DNA of 64,000 bases from Bacillota bacterium (GTDB taxonomy: Bacteria; Bacillota; Clostridia; Tissierellales; Sedimentibacteraceae), in NCBI GenBank assembly GCA_023453025.1, contig JAEXUD010000062.1, positions 62,001 to 126,000 on the forward strand. The letters are read 5' to 3'. The notes beneath the pieces are model-generated. The model worked only from the letters and a program-made list of their open reading frames with translations, made no database searches and was not told the DNA's origin. Every line of letters begins with the position of its first letter. Within the stretch, counting starts at the first letter, position 1. A program made the position numbers and the translations under genes. Shown piece after piece: positions 18,041 through 26,906 of this stretch.

Positions 18041-18868
18041 ATGATTCAATTAATAACAGACAGTTCAGCAGATTTACCAAAGGAGATAATTGAAAAATAT
18101 AATGTTAAGATTGTGCCGCTGACCATTAATATTGACGGAAAAGAATACCGTGAAGGAGTAGATATAAAACCGGAGGAATTTTATGAAAAAATGTCTAAAG
18201 CAAAAAACCTCCCAAAAACATCACAGCCATCACCTGCTTTTTTTGCGGAAACGTTCAAATCACTGTCTGAAAATGGTGAGATGCTATGCCTGACTATTTC
18301 ATCCGGATTAAGCGGAACCTATACATCGGCTTGTATGGGAAAGGAGATGTCAGAAACTGAAGTCACTGTTTTTGATACGCTGGCAGGCTCATTGGGTCAC
18401 GGGCTGCAGTTGATAGAAGCAGGCAATCTGGCTAAAGCAGGACGTTCTATAAAAGAGATAGTAGAAATCCTGGATGATTACAGAAAAAACATCAATATAT
18501 TGATTCTTTTAAATACCCTTGATAATATAGTAAAGGGCGGACGATTAAATAAATTTACAGGAACAATATCCAAGGTGCTTGATATCAAGGTTCTGCTTGA
18601 GGGAATCCATGGCAAGGTTGAAATTGTTGAAAAAATACGGGGCAAGAAGAGATTTCTGAAACGGACACTGGATTTAATCGGTGAAAGAAAAAAAGACTTT
18701 TCTGAAACCTTATTTGGGATTACACATATAAATAATTTTTCTGATGCAGAATATTTAAAAAATGAAATTATCAGCAGATACAAACCAAAGGATGTAATTG
18801 TTAACTACATGGGTGCAACCATGGGTACATATGCGGGAGATGGCGGAATAATAGTGTCATTTAGATAA
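18041..18868 (+). CDS. DegV family fatty acid-binding protein (FakB-like)
   Basis: A 275-residue protein of the DegV/FakB family, which holds a fatty acid for phosphorylation by FakA so that exogenous fatty acids can enter phospholipids. It opens MIQLITDSSADLPKE, with PLTINIDGKEYREGVDI, KTSQPSPAFF, TISSGLSGTYTSA and the C-terminal GTYAGDGGI, all typical. An upstream in-frame ATG exists at 18014, but AAGGGAGGGGTAT before 18041 decides the start. It is followed after 34 bases by an aldolase gene, probably co-transcribed. Its lipid preference is unknown. Confidence 0.92.
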   Translation: MIQLITDSSADLPKEIIEKYNVKIVPLTINIDGKEYREGVDIKPEEFYEKMSKAKNLPKTSQPSPAFFAETFKSLSENGEMLCLTISSGLSGTYTSACMGKEMSETEVTVFDTLAGSLGHGLQLIEAGNLAKAGRSIKEIVEILDDYRKNINILILLNTLDNIVKGGRLNKFTGTISKVLDIKVLLEGIHGKVEIVEKIRGKKRFLKRTLDLIGERKKDFSETLFGITHINNFSDAEYLKNEIISRYKPKDVIVNYMGATMGTYAGDGGIIVSFR

Positions 18869-18902
18869 TATATCATCAATAATTTTTACAGCGGGAGGAC
18901 AA

Positions 18903-19667
18903 ATGAAAAATTTACTGAAAGAAAAGCTTAAGCAGGGAAAGACAGCATTCGGAACATTTATTATGACCAATGGTCTTGACAATGCAGAGATATTGTCGTA
19001 TACAGGTGTTGACTGCATAATGATTGACGGTGAACACGGCTCTATGGATTTAGAAACAGCAGGAAGAATGGTTTCTTTGATGAAACCAAGAACCACTCCT
19101 TTATTGAGAGTGCCTTTAAATGAAATATCATTGGTTAAAAGAGGAATGGATACCGGTGCTTTGGGACTTATGCTTCCGATGATTAATACAAAGGAGGATG
19201 CGGAAAAGGCTGTTATGTACTGCAAGTATCCGCCTGTGGGCGCAAGAGGAATGGGAGCCGGCAGAGCTGTTTTGTTCGGAGCGGCTGCAGAGGAAGTTAA
19301 TGATTATTATACAAAGGCAAATGATGAGACGCTGGTTATAGTTCAAATCGAACACTATCTGGCTGTTGAAAATATTGATGAAATACTTTCGGTTCCGGGG
19401 ATAGACATCGCATTTATAGGCCCTATGGATATGAGTACATCAATGGGGCTGCAAGGGCAGCTAAGCCATCCGGAGGTGCTGAATAATTGCAGAAAAGTTG
19501 TTGAAGCCTGTATACAACATAATGTTATTCCGGGAACCATGACCTGGGCAGGAGGAATGAAGAAGCACATTGATATGGGCTTTAAACTCCTGCTGGGAGG
19601 AATTGACGGACAGATTTTATACAATGGAGTTAAACAGCTGGTTGATGAGTACAAAGACGAACTGTAA
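18903..19667 (+). CDS. HpcH/HpaI family aldolase
   Basis: A 254-residue class II pyruvate-type aldolase, cleaving 2-oxo-4-hydroxy acids to pyruvate and an aldehyde. Seen: AFGTFIMTNG, the catalytic DGEHGSMDLE, TTPLLRVPLN, LGLMLPMINTKEDA with the metal-ligand region, YPPVGARGMG, VQIEHYLAVEN and FIGPMDMSTSMG. The ribosome binding site is GCGGGAGGAC. The exact substrate (4-hydroxy-2-oxoheptanedioate, 2-keto-3-deoxy-rhamnonate or other) cannot be read. It follows DegV closely, and no sugar-acid catabolic gene is adjacent. Confidence 0.88.
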   Translation: MKNLLKEKLKQGKTAFGTFIMTNGLDNAEILSYTGVDCIMIDGEHGSMDLETAGRMVSLMKPRTTPLLRVPLNEISLVKRGMDTGALGLMLPMINTKEDAEKAVMYCKYPPVGARGMGAGRAVLFGAAAEEVNDYYTKANDETLVIVQIEHYLAVENIDEILSVPGIDIAFIGPMDMSTSMGLQGQLSHPEVLNNCRKVVEACIQHNVIPGTMTWAGGMKKHIDMGFKLLLGGIDGQILYNGVKQLVDEYKDEL

Positions 19668-19753
19668 TCATATCATTGCTATATATCCTTGTATATACTG
19701 AGAGATATATTTTATGCTAATATTTGCAGTGGTGGAAATATTTTTGATAACTG

Positions 19754-19790
19754 ACATATATAGTCCTTTGACTTTAAGAGTCATATATGT
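19754..19790 (+). promoter_or_regulatory. Inverted repeat upstream of the SLH protein gene
   Basis: ACATATAT (19754-19761) and ATATATGT (19783-19790) with 21 bases between, in the 229-base AT-rich space before the SLH gene. It could be an operator or an mRNA leader hairpin; nothing else in this space stands out. Confidence 0.3.
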
Positions 19791-19896
19791 GAAAATATCT
19801 GATGTAACAGTTTGAAACAATAAATATTTATTTTAACGTTTTGCTTACAAATTATATCAAATATTTTGATGCTTGACACTAAAGGAGGACATTATA

Positions 19897-20937
19897 ATGT
19901 TTAAGAGAAAATTATTGTTAATATTAGCGGCAGCAATGATTACAGCAGTAGCAGCTCCGACTCCGGCATTTGCTTTGGATTATACTGAGCACTGGGCTGA
20001 GGACACTATACAAGAATGGTTCGAAAATGGGAAAATCAAAGGCTACGAGGATGGTTCATTTAAACCTGACAATTCTATTACCAGAGCAGAATTCATGACA
20101 ATGGTAAACAGTGCTTATGATTTTGAAGAGTTAGCACAAATCAACTATTCAGATGCTGATTCGGAAGAATGGTATTACGAAGAAGTGCAAAAAGCCGTTG
20201 AAGCAGGTTATATCGTTGGGGATAATGACGACACCGTAAGACCTACAGATGAAATCACCAGACAAGAGGTTGCTGTAGTTGTTACAAGATTAAATGAGAT
20301 TGAAGAAAATACAGATGTGGAAATATTTGCTGACAAAGACGAAATAGCAGATTGGGCAGTTGAATATGTGGGTGCAGTTGCTGAAGCCGGATATATGGTA
20401 GGAGACGACAAAAGTAACTTCAATCCTGCAAATGATATAACAAGAGCAGAAGCTTTAGTTACGTTAGACAGAGCAGTAAAGGATAGAATTGAGTATGCTG
20501 AGATTGCCGAGCTTTCAATCGAAGGTGCGGAATTGGAGCAGGCATTCGATGCCGGACAAATTGACTACAATGCAGAAGCACCGGCTGATTCAACAGAAGT
20601 TACAATTATAGCAGATGTGGCAGCTGATGCAGTTATAAGCTTTACTTCTGATGTATCAGACCCGGCAATTGATGTGGACATTGCATCAGCTGTTGAAGGC
20701 GTAGTAGTTTATACAGCCGATGCAGCATTGTCTGAAGCAGAAGATACTGTTATAACAATGACGGTGTCTCAGGAAGGGCTGGAAGACAGAACATATACAA
20801 TTACAATTAAAAAAGAAGCAGTTGAAGAGGAAGCTGCAGAAGAATCAAATGATGAAATTAATGATGAAGTAACAGAAGATGCTGATTCTGACCAGGAAGT
20901 AACAAATAACAATGATGAAGCAATAACTGAAGAATAA
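19897..20937 (+). CDS. S-layer homology (SLH) surface protein with cadherin-like domain
   Basis: A 346-residue exported protein. It has a signal peptide at 1-27 or so (KRK, hydrophobic core, cut after PAFA). Three SLH repeats fill about residues 28-200, each with the ITRAE/ITRQE motif (NSITRAEFMTMVN, DEITRQEVAVVVT, NDITRAEALVTLD), which anchor to secondary cell-wall polymer. A cadherin-like beta-sandwich follows (about 205-305, ending RTYTITIKK) and then a very acidic tail. The start is the ATG at 19897 behind AAAGGAGGAC; a TTG at 19873 is in frame but inferior. It is a small envelope protein, perhaps structural. A terminator follows directly. Confidence 0.92.
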   Translation: MFKRKLLLILAAAMITAVAAPTPAFALDYTEHWAEDTIQEWFENGKIKGYEDGSFKPDNSITRAEFMTMVNSAYDFEELAQINYSDADSEEWYYEEVQKAVEAGYIVGDNDDTVRPTDEITRQEVAVVVTRLNEIEENTDVEIFADKDEIADWAVEYVGAVAEAGYMVGDDKSNFNPANDITRAEALVTLDRAVKDRIEYAEIAELSIEGAELEQAFDAGQIDYNAEAPADSTEVTIIADVAADAVISFTSDVSDPAIDVDIASAVEGVVVYTADAALSEAEDTVITMTVSQEGLEDRTYTITIKKEAVEEEAAEESNDEINDEVTEDADSDQEVTNNNDEAITEE

Positions 20938-20948
20938 TAGATATCTGA

Positions 20949-20974
20949 GCCTTCGCAAGACGAAGGCTTTTTTT
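20949..20974 (+). terminator. Rho-independent terminator after the SLH gene
   Basis: GCCTTCG / CGAAGGC with loop CAAGA, followed by a T-run. Confidence 0.9.
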
Positions 20975-21042
20975 AGTTGAATTAAGCAAGTTTTAGTGGT
21001 AAACTATTTTTATCATTATATTAAACTAGATGGGAAAAAAAT

Positions 21043-21582
21043 ATGAAGGAAATAATAGAAATTTATTGGACATTTTTAAAAATCAGTTCTGTAACATTTG
21101 GAGGCGGAATGGCAATGCTGCCTATACTGCAAAGAGAAATAGTCAGAAAAAAGGGATGGGTCACTGATGAGGAATTAATTGATTATTACGCATTAAGTCA
21201 GGGATTGCCGGGTATATTAGCAATCAATGTCTCCTCTATGATTGGTTATCATAAAAAAGGAATTTTTGGAGATATAGCTGCCAGCTTTGGAGTTATATCA
21301 CCATGTATTTTGATAATTACATTATTATCTACGTTTATCACTAATTTCAGAGAAATAGAAATAGTGAGACATGCATTTGCCGGAATCACCCTGGGAGCCA
21401 CTGCCTTGATATTCAGTGCAATAATAAATCTTTGGAAAAAAAGTATTATTGACAAATATTGTCTGGGATTATTTTTTCTAACCTTTTTAATAATGATAAT
21501 ATTTGACGTTTCGCCTGTTATATTGATAATTGCAGGTGCGGCAGCAGGAATAATAATTAAAAGGTTAGGTATAAAAGCATGA
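21043..21582 (+). CDS. Chromate transporter, first half-size subunit
   Basis: A 179-residue membrane protein equal to one half of ChrA. It starts EIYWTFLKISSVTFGGGMAM and carries the family motif region FGGGMAMLPILQREIV, then DYYALSQGLPGILAIN. Full ChrA proteins are about 400 residues with two such halves; here two short genes make the pair. The natural substrate in an anaerobe may be another oxyanion. It overlaps the next gene by four bases (ATGA), so the two are made together. Confidence 0.9.
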   Translation: MKEIIEIYWTFLKISSVTFGGGMAMLPILQREIVRKKGWVTDEELIDYYALSQGLPGILAINVSSMIGYHKKGIFGDIAASFGVISPCILIITLLSTFITNFREIEIVRHAFAGITLGATALIFSAIINLWKKSIIDKYCLGLFFLTFLIMIIFDVSPVILIIAGAAAGIIIKRLGIKA

Positions 21583-22139
21583 TATATTTTCAATTGATTT
21601 ATGAATTTTTTATAATTGGGTTATTTACATTTGGGGGAGGTCTGGCGACCATTCCATACTTAAAGGATTTAGCTGAAAGAACAGGCTGGTTTAAGGTATC
21701 TTTTATCACCGATATGATTGCCATATCTGAATCAACCCCCGGCCCCATAGGAATCAACATGGCTACATATGTCGGAAACGAGATTGCAGGATTATTTGGA
21801 GGAATAATTGCTACAGTTTCTGAAATAGTACCATCAATTATTATTGTGGCTCTTGTGTTTAAGTTTATGACAAGCTTTAAAAACAATCCGAATTTCAAAT
21901 ACGTATTTTATGGCGTAAGACCTGCAGTTACAGGACTTATTGCAGTTGTTGGAATAGAGCTTTTAGGGGTTGCCGTTATCAATGCTGACATGATACAGGT
22001 ACAGGGCTTGCTTGCAAGTATAAATATATTAAAAGCAATTGTTTTTGCAGTTATATTATATTCAATTATTAAATTTGACAAGCATCCTGTTTTTTATATT
22101 TTTCTATCCGGTGTTATAGGAGTTGTTCTGAAGCTATAA
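21579..22139 (+). CDS. Chromate transporter, second half-size subunit
   Basis: A 186-residue membrane protein, partner of the preceding gene. It has LFTFGGGLATIPYLKDL, then IAISESTPGPIGINMATYVG, the second-half version of the ChrA motif. It has five or six hydrophobic helices. The start overlaps the stop of the first half by four bases. The two are expected to form a hetero-oligomer in antiparallel topology, as proposed for paired short CHR proteins. Confidence 0.9.
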   Translation: MIYFQLIYEFFIIGLFTFGGGLATIPYLKDLAERTGWFKVSFITDMIAISESTPGPIGINMATYVGNEIAGLFGGIIATVSEIVPSIIIVALVFKFMTSFKNNPNFKYVFYGVRPAVTGLIAVVGIELLGVAVINADMIQVQGLLASINILKAIVFAVILYSIIKFDKHPVFYIFLSGVIGVVLKL

Positions 22140-22182
22140 GAAATCCAAATGTATGCTACAGTAGGGAGCAAAAATATTTGTG

Positions 22183-22203
22183 AATGAGGTGTTATTTCAT
22201 ATT
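22183..22203. promoter_or_regulatory. Small hairpin motif with GGTGTTATT loop
   Basis: AATGA-GGTGTTATT-TCATATT. The same loop with a different but still paired stem occurs at 55177-55195. Function unknown. Confidence 0.3.
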
Positions 22204-22232
22204 ATAAAGATGATATTGTGCGAGCTAAGCTT

Positions 22233-22262
22233 AAAAAATGACAAGAATATGTCATTTTTTTT
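22233..22262 (+). terminator. Terminator after the chromate transporter genes
   Basis: AAAAAATGAC and GTCATTTTTT arms with an 8-base loop and a T-tract. Confidence 0.75.
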
Positions 22263-22338
22263 TATTTCAGATAAGGGATAATACTAAAAAACATGAACAA
22301 AATAATTCTAAAATCTAATTCAAAGTCAGGGCAAAATT

Positions 22339-23088
22339 ATGAATGCAGTTGAGAGGTCTTATTCATACTTATATAAAAAGGTGGTAAGAGCAGTTAATCC
22401 CTTGAAGAAAAGGGTCATAAGGACCGAATGCATAGTACACAAATTTATTAACAAGCAGGCTATAGAAATTCTAAGAAATGACGGGCATGATGAAGTATAC
22501 AGCCAGTTGTCCGGATATATTGATGATATTAATGAAGGGGCGGTCTGGGCCGACCAGGATTTCAAAAGCAGCAATCATTTCTATAATCCAAATACAAAAA
22601 AAGGTTTGTATGGCAACAGTAATGCAAAGGATGAATGTATTATTTATTATAAAAGAGCTTTGAAAGAATACTTTCGGGGTGATTTTGAAACCTCAATGTT
22701 TTATTTGGGAGCTGCATGTCATTTGATTCAGGATCTGACAATTCCTCAGCATGCAAATGTAGAGTTGTTACACAACCATAGGGCATATGAAAACTGGGTT
22801 ATCAGGATGCATAACAAACAGCAGCAGTTTAAGGTTGAAAAAGGCGGAATTTACTTGAATTCAATCGAAGGATATATTAATTTAAACACTAAAAAGGCTC
22901 TGGATACTCATAAAAAATTTACGAGTATAAAAAATGAACATATGAGATTTTATAAAACAACTTCAGTAGTATTGGTCATGGCCCAAAAAACCACAGCCGG
23001 ATTAATGTATAATTTTTTTTACGACATAAGAAGGCTTACCGCATTAAAGACATATGGTAAAGATAGGAGGCAGTATGGGAAATCATAA
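22339..23088 (+). CDS. Zinc-dependent phospholipase C-like protein without signal peptide
   Basis: A 249-residue protein that keeps the zinc ligand pattern of bacterial phospholipase C: His34, Asp72, His80 (SSNHFYNP), then His128, Asp132, His138, His147 and Glu151 in CHLIQDLTIPQH and HNHRAYENW. The spacing of the second set (4, 6, 9, 4) is close to alpha-toxin (4, 6, 12, 4). There is no signal peptide and no mature N-terminal Trp, which is a zinc ligand in secreted enzymes. It may therefore act inside the cell, leave by another route, or be inactive. The site before the ATG is weak (AGGG). It overlaps the permease gene by 14 bases. Confidence 0.82.
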   Translation: MNAVERSYSYLYKKVVRAVNPLKKRVIRTECIVHKFINKQAIEILRNDGHDEVYSQLSGYIDDINEGAVWADQDFKSSNHFYNPNTKKGLYGNSNAKDECIIYYKRALKEYFRGDFETSMFYLGAACHLIQDLTIPQHANVELLHNHRAYENWVIRMHNKQQQFKVEKGGIYLNSIEGYINLNTKKALDTHKKFTSIKNEHMRFYKTTSVVLVMAQKTTAGLMYNFFYDIRRLTALKTYGKDRRQYGKS

Positions 23089-24499
23089 GGGTTTATCATC
23101 GTGGCAGCTGGCAATGCTTGCCCTGGGAACTGTTATAGGCAGGTCATTTTTTCTTGGCTCTTCTGTAGCTATTCATGCAGCAGGACCTTCGATTTTAATA
23201 TCATATATTTTAGGCGGAATTTTGGTTTACCTGATATTATTCGCATTTTCTGAAATGACTGTTGCAAATCCTGATTCAGGTTCCTTCAGGACTTTTGCCA
23301 CTGATGCCTTTGGCCCTGGGTTAGGTTTTGTTGTAGGATGGGTTTATTGGACAGGGATGGTACTTGCGATGTCAAGCGAAGCCACGGCTGTCTCTATTTT
23401 AATAAGTCGGTGGGTTCCGGATATTTCAGTTAACTTGCTTGGAAGCATCATAATAATTGCTGTGACGTTGCTCAATATGCTGGGTTCCGAAAAGCTTAGC
23501 AAGCTTGAGAGTGCGTTGGCAGCAGTAAAATTGTTTGCTATAATTTCTTTTATTGTTATAGCACTTTTATTAATAACAGGATTAATCGGCAATAAGCAAA
23601 CAGGTACTGTAGGGATAACAGATCAGCCGTTTATGCAGGGAGGTTTGATGGGTATTGCAGGAAGCATGCTGGTAGTTATGTTTTCTTATGCAGGATTTGA
23701 AGTTATAGGGTTGGCAGCTTCCGAAACTGCTGAACCGGGAAAGACAATCCCAAGGGCTATTGCATATACAGTTTTATTTTTAGTAGGCTCATATATAGTT
23801 TCTGTGGCAGTTCTTTTGCCGTTAATTCCTACATCAGAAATCTCCGAGGAAGTAAGTCCCATGGTGGCAGCATTGAACAGATGGGGAATAGGCTGGGCAG
23901 GAACTGCCATAAATATTGTTCTCATATCAGCTATTCTTTCTACCATGCTTGCAGCTATGTTTGGAATCGGACGAATGATGCGTTCTCTGGCAGATGAAGA
24001 TCATGCACCGGACTTTCTAAAAGATAAAGGAGATATTCCATATAAAGGAATTTTATTTTCCGGGTCTTCAATGTTGTTTGGATTGGCTGTAGGGCAATTG
24101 CTGCCTAGAGTATATATTTTTTTAATAAGCTCAGGAGGTTTTGCGCTTCTTTTTACTTATACAGTAATAATGGCCACACATATACGATTCCGTAAAGCTC
24201 ATGGATGCCCTCCCGAAGGTAACTGTCAAATGCCCGGATATCCGTATACATCATTGATTGCTCTGGTAAGTATTATATTAATAATTTTAAGTATGCCGGC
24301 AATTCCGGGTCAGGGCACAGGACTAGTGGCTGGTATTATAATGATTGTTTTTTATTCCATAGCTTATTTGGTGTATAAATTCTTAAATTCAAAAAAAGAT
24401 CAACATACAGAAAATGATATTAAATTTGCACAAAATAAAGCTATACTAAACGTTGAATTCTCAAAAGAACTTGATAATGATGACAAGAATATACATTAG
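23075..24499 (+). CDS. Amino acid permease (APC superfamily)
   Basis: A 474-residue transporter with about twelve helices. It begins with LSSWQLAMLALGTVIGRSFF and ILGGILVYLILFAFSEM, then FSYAGFEVIGLAASETAEPG, typical of the AAT/GABA-permease branch. The usual GxGLF glycine loop reads GTVIGRSFFLGS here. The ATG at 23075 follows AGATAGGAGGCAGT, inside the end of the upstream gene; an earlier in-frame start at 23054 is less likely. The C-terminus is a polar tail. Substrate not determined. Confidence 0.9.
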   Translation: MGNHKGLSSWQLAMLALGTVIGRSFFLGSSVAIHAAGPSILISYILGGILVYLILFAFSEMTVANPDSGSFRTFATDAFGPGLGFVVGWVYWTGMVLAMSSEATAVSILISRWVPDISVNLLGSIIIIAVTLLNMLGSEKLSKLESALAAVKLFAIISFIVIALLLITGLIGNKQTGTVGITDQPFMQGGLMGIAGSMLVVMFSYAGFEVIGLAASETAEPGKTIPRAIAYTVLFLVGSYIVSVAVLLPLIPTSEISEEVSPMVAALNRWGIGWAGTAINIVLISAILSTMLAAMFGIGRMMRSLADEDHAPDFLKDKGDIPYKGILFSGSSMLFGLAVGQLLPRVYIFLISSGGFALLFTYTVIMATHIRFRKAHGCPPEGNCQMPGYPYTSLIALVSIILIILSMPAIPGQGTGLVAGIIMIVFYSIAYLVYKFLNSKKDQHTENDIKFAQNKAILNVEFSKELDNDDKNIH

Positions 24500-24523
24500 A
24501 GATGAGACAGTACTTACTTTATT

Positions 24524-24553
24524 AAAGACAAGTGAAATTGCTCACTTGTCTTT
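24524..24553. terminator. Bidirectional terminator
   Basis: Perfect 12-base arms AAAGACAAGTGA / TCACTTGTCTTT with loop AATTGC between convergent genes. Confidence 0.8.
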
Positions 24554-24559
24554 AACGCT

Positions 24560-25162
24560 TTATCCTATATAAAAATACATCATCACGTAGTGGCAGAAGG
24601 AACCTGCCAAAACAAATATATGAAAAAGCTCATGAAAACCAAAATACTTATTGTTAAAGTTAGGTTTCTTAAATCCATATATAACACCGCCAATAGTATA
24701 AAACAAACCGCCCAATATCAGCCAAAACATTCCTCCTGCAGGCAAATTGTCAACCAGAGGAGATAAAACCGATACAGCCATCCATCCCATTCCTATGTAC
24801 AAAATTGAACTTACCCAATTAGGGGCTGTAATCCAAAACAATTTTATAAATGTTCCGATTATAGTAATAGACCAAACTAATGCCAGAAGCTTGTAACCTA
24901 CATCTTTGCTTAATACAAGCAGACACATAGGCGTATAGCTTCCTGCTACAAATACAAATATCATTATATGATCCAGCTTTCTCAATACCAGTTTAGCTTT
25001 TTTCTTTGATTTATCAATAAAATGATATATTGTACTGGTAGAATAAAGCATTATCATGCTAATACCAAAAACCAAAAAAGCAACTGCTGTCAAAGTACTG
25101 GATATTTTGTTGTTTATCAAGAACAAAATTGTTCCTATAACTCCAAATATAGCACCACCCAA
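24560..25162 (-). CDS. Hemolysin III / TrhA family membrane protein, start uncertain
   Basis: A PAQR-type membrane protein with about seven helices. Seen: MLYSTSTIYHF, KLDHIMIFVFVAGSYTP and FGFHELFHIFVLAGSFCHYV with the conserved histidines. The longest frame with a standard start begins at TTG 25162 (200 residues), but that cuts the conserved N-terminal motif. Upstream in frame the codons read TNTDKKEITSALTH, matching the family's EEIxNxxTH. A perfect AGGAGG lies seven bases before an ACG at 25204. Translation from ACG would give 214 residues, the normal length. So either a non-AUG start is used or an ATG was lost. The family is linked to membrane fluidity control; true hemolysis is doubtful. 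Confidence 0.88.
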   Translation of the reverse strand: MGGAIFGVIGTILFLINNKISSTLTAVAFLVFGISMIMLYSTSTIYHFIDKSKKKAKLVLRKLDHIMIFVFVAGSYTPMCLLVLSKDVGYKLLALVWSITIIGTFIKLFWITAPNWVSSILYIGMGWMAVSVLSPLVDNLPAGGMFWLILGGLFYTIGGVIYGFKKPNFNNKYFGFHELFHIFVLAGSFCHYVMMYFYIG

Positions 25163-25343
25163 ATGAGTTAAGGCGCTGGTTATTTCTTTTTTATCCGTAT
25201 TCGTATAAACACCTCCTATGTAGTTTTAAAAACTATGTTATATAGTTATAATATTCCGATTTGTAATAAATGTCAATGGTATCTTGAAAAAAATTTTTGT
25301 ATAACATATAATGTATCTAATGCAAGTTTTGAGAGAGGTAATT

Positions 25344-25901
25344 ATGCAATTAGAAGATTTAATACGTTTTATTAATAATACAGAATTTCTAAATCAAATC
25401 GAAAGTTCAAAAATTCCTAATATTAATTTATATATGGATCAAGTACTTTCATTTATGAATGAAAATCTTGAACATTACAAGAGAAATCCTAGTGACAAAA
25501 TATTGACCAAGTCAATGATTAATAATTATGTTAAAAACGAAATTATACCAAAACCGGAAAGAAAAAAATATTATCCTCAGCATATTATTGTCTTAATTTA
25601 CATATTTTATTTAAAACAAGTGCTATCCTTGGATGATGTTCAGACAATAATAAGCCAATATACGGACAAACACTTTAAAACTGATAATAATGATTTGTAT
25701 AAAGCGTTTTTAGAGTTTGAGCAAAAGGAAGAGGATAATTTAGAAAAAGAATTAGAATCCCTTGCAAACAGCCTTTATAATCATTGTTCAGCAGAAAATT
25801 TCGGAGATGATGAAATTATATTTCTTTTCATCATGCTTCTTTCATCACGTGCTAATACATATAAGGTTTTAATTGAAAAACTTATAGACAGTCTCTCTTA
25901 A
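25344..25901 (+). CDS. DUF1836 family protein
   Basis: A 185-residue protein matching the DUF1836 pattern: NLYMDQVLSFMNE, then LTKSMINNYVKNEIIPKPER and KKYYPQHIIVLIYIFYLKQV. The family's N-terminal part looks like a MerR-type helix-turn-helix, so a DNA-binding role is plausible but unproven. The start is the ATG at 25344 behind GAGAGAGG; earlier in-frame codons are weaker. The C-terminal half is helical and acidic. It is transcribed away from hemolysin III. Confidence 0.85.
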   Translation: MQLEDLIRFINNTEFLNQIESSKIPNINLYMDQVLSFMNENLEHYKRNPSDKILTKSMINNYVKNEIIPKPERKKYYPQHIIVLIYIFYLKQVLSLDDVQTIISQYTDKHFKTDNNDLYKAFLEFEQKEEDNLEKELESLANSLYNHCSAENFGDDEIIFLFIMLLSSRANTYKVLIEKLIDSLS

Positions 25902-26003
25902 GAACATAACCCAAAATGTAAATAGTTATATAATGTAATACTACATTTTTTATTTCAGAAATTCAGAATAAATATTGAAAAGACTAGGAGGAGCAGAAAA
26001 ATT

Positions 26004-26840
26004 ATGTGGTATGTATTAATGGCATTATTTATATTAATTATAGCAATAGTTATACTGTTTAATTTGCCATATTCAAAAACTAAAAAGGAATTCAACAAAA
26101 CAATTGAGAATAAAATTGTTTCCGCAAGCAAAGTGTCTGAAGTATTTACAGAAGATGACACAAAGAATTTGCCTGAGCCTGTTCAGAAGTACTTTAAGCA
26201 TTGCGGTTATATTGGAACACCAAAAATGAATTACATGAAGGCTGAATTTAAAAATATTAGTTTCAAAATGTCGAGGGAAAAAACTATTAAAATTGATTAT
26301 ACTCAGTATAATTTTGTTGATAAACCGGAGCGGTTTGCATTTATTGACTCAAAATTGCTTGGAATTCCATTTGAAGGATTTGACTCCTACAATGCCGGTG
26401 TCGGAAGCATGAAAGGAACTATAGCAAAGTTTATAACATTGTTTGATCAAAGAGGACCTGAGATGGATAAAGCCTGTTTGGTGACATATTTAGCCGAATG
26501 CCTTATGTTTCCTGATGCCGCACTTAAGGATTTCATTGTTTGGGAGGAAATTGATGAAACACATGCAAAGGCAACTATAAATTATTTTAATATATCGGCT
26601 TCCGGTGTATTCTCCTTTGATGAAGATGGATTGTGGATTTCATTTATAACAAGTGACAGAGTGGCAACTTCGATGGACGGAATAAAAAGAGAAGCAGACT
26701 GGTCGGCGATAATAAAAAATTACCGGGAATCAAACGGTTTATTGCAGCCAAGTGTTGTCAAATCCGTATGGCATTATCCGGAAGGGGACTTCATTTATTT
26801 TAATGAGAATGATGCTCTTATTTCATTTGAATTTTATTAA
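26004..26840 (+). CDS. Membrane-anchored DUF6544/DUF6920-like protein
   Basis: A 278-residue protein with one N-terminal membrane helix (about residues 3-22) and a soluble domain. The segment NLPEPVQKYFKHCGYIG resembles the LPEPVQRYL motif of the DUF6544/DUF6920 proteins. The body is rich in beta-strand-like stretches (GVFSFDEDGLWISF, WHYPEGDFIYF) and is probably a lipid-binding-like or lipoprotein-like beta fold. Function is unknown. The start follows AGGAGGAGCAG. It stands alone between DUF1836 and a dehydrogenase. Confidence 0.7.
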   Translation: MWYVLMALFILIIAIVILFNLPYSKTKKEFNKTIENKIVSASKVSEVFTEDDTKNLPEPVQKYFKHCGYIGTPKMNYMKAEFKNISFKMSREKTIKIDYTQYNFVDKPERFAFIDSKLLGIPFEGFDSYNAGVGSMKGTIAKFITLFDQRGPEMDKACLVTYLAECLMFPDAALKDFIVWEEIDETHAKATINYFNISASGVFSFDEDGLWISFITSDRVATSMDGIKREADWSAIIKNYRESNGLLQPSVVKSVWHYPEGDFIYFNENDALISFEFY

Positions 26841-26906
26841 TGTTGTGAGATTTTTCCCTGAGTGATATAATCATTATAGCTTATGAAAAAGAGGTAATAA
26901 GAAAAG

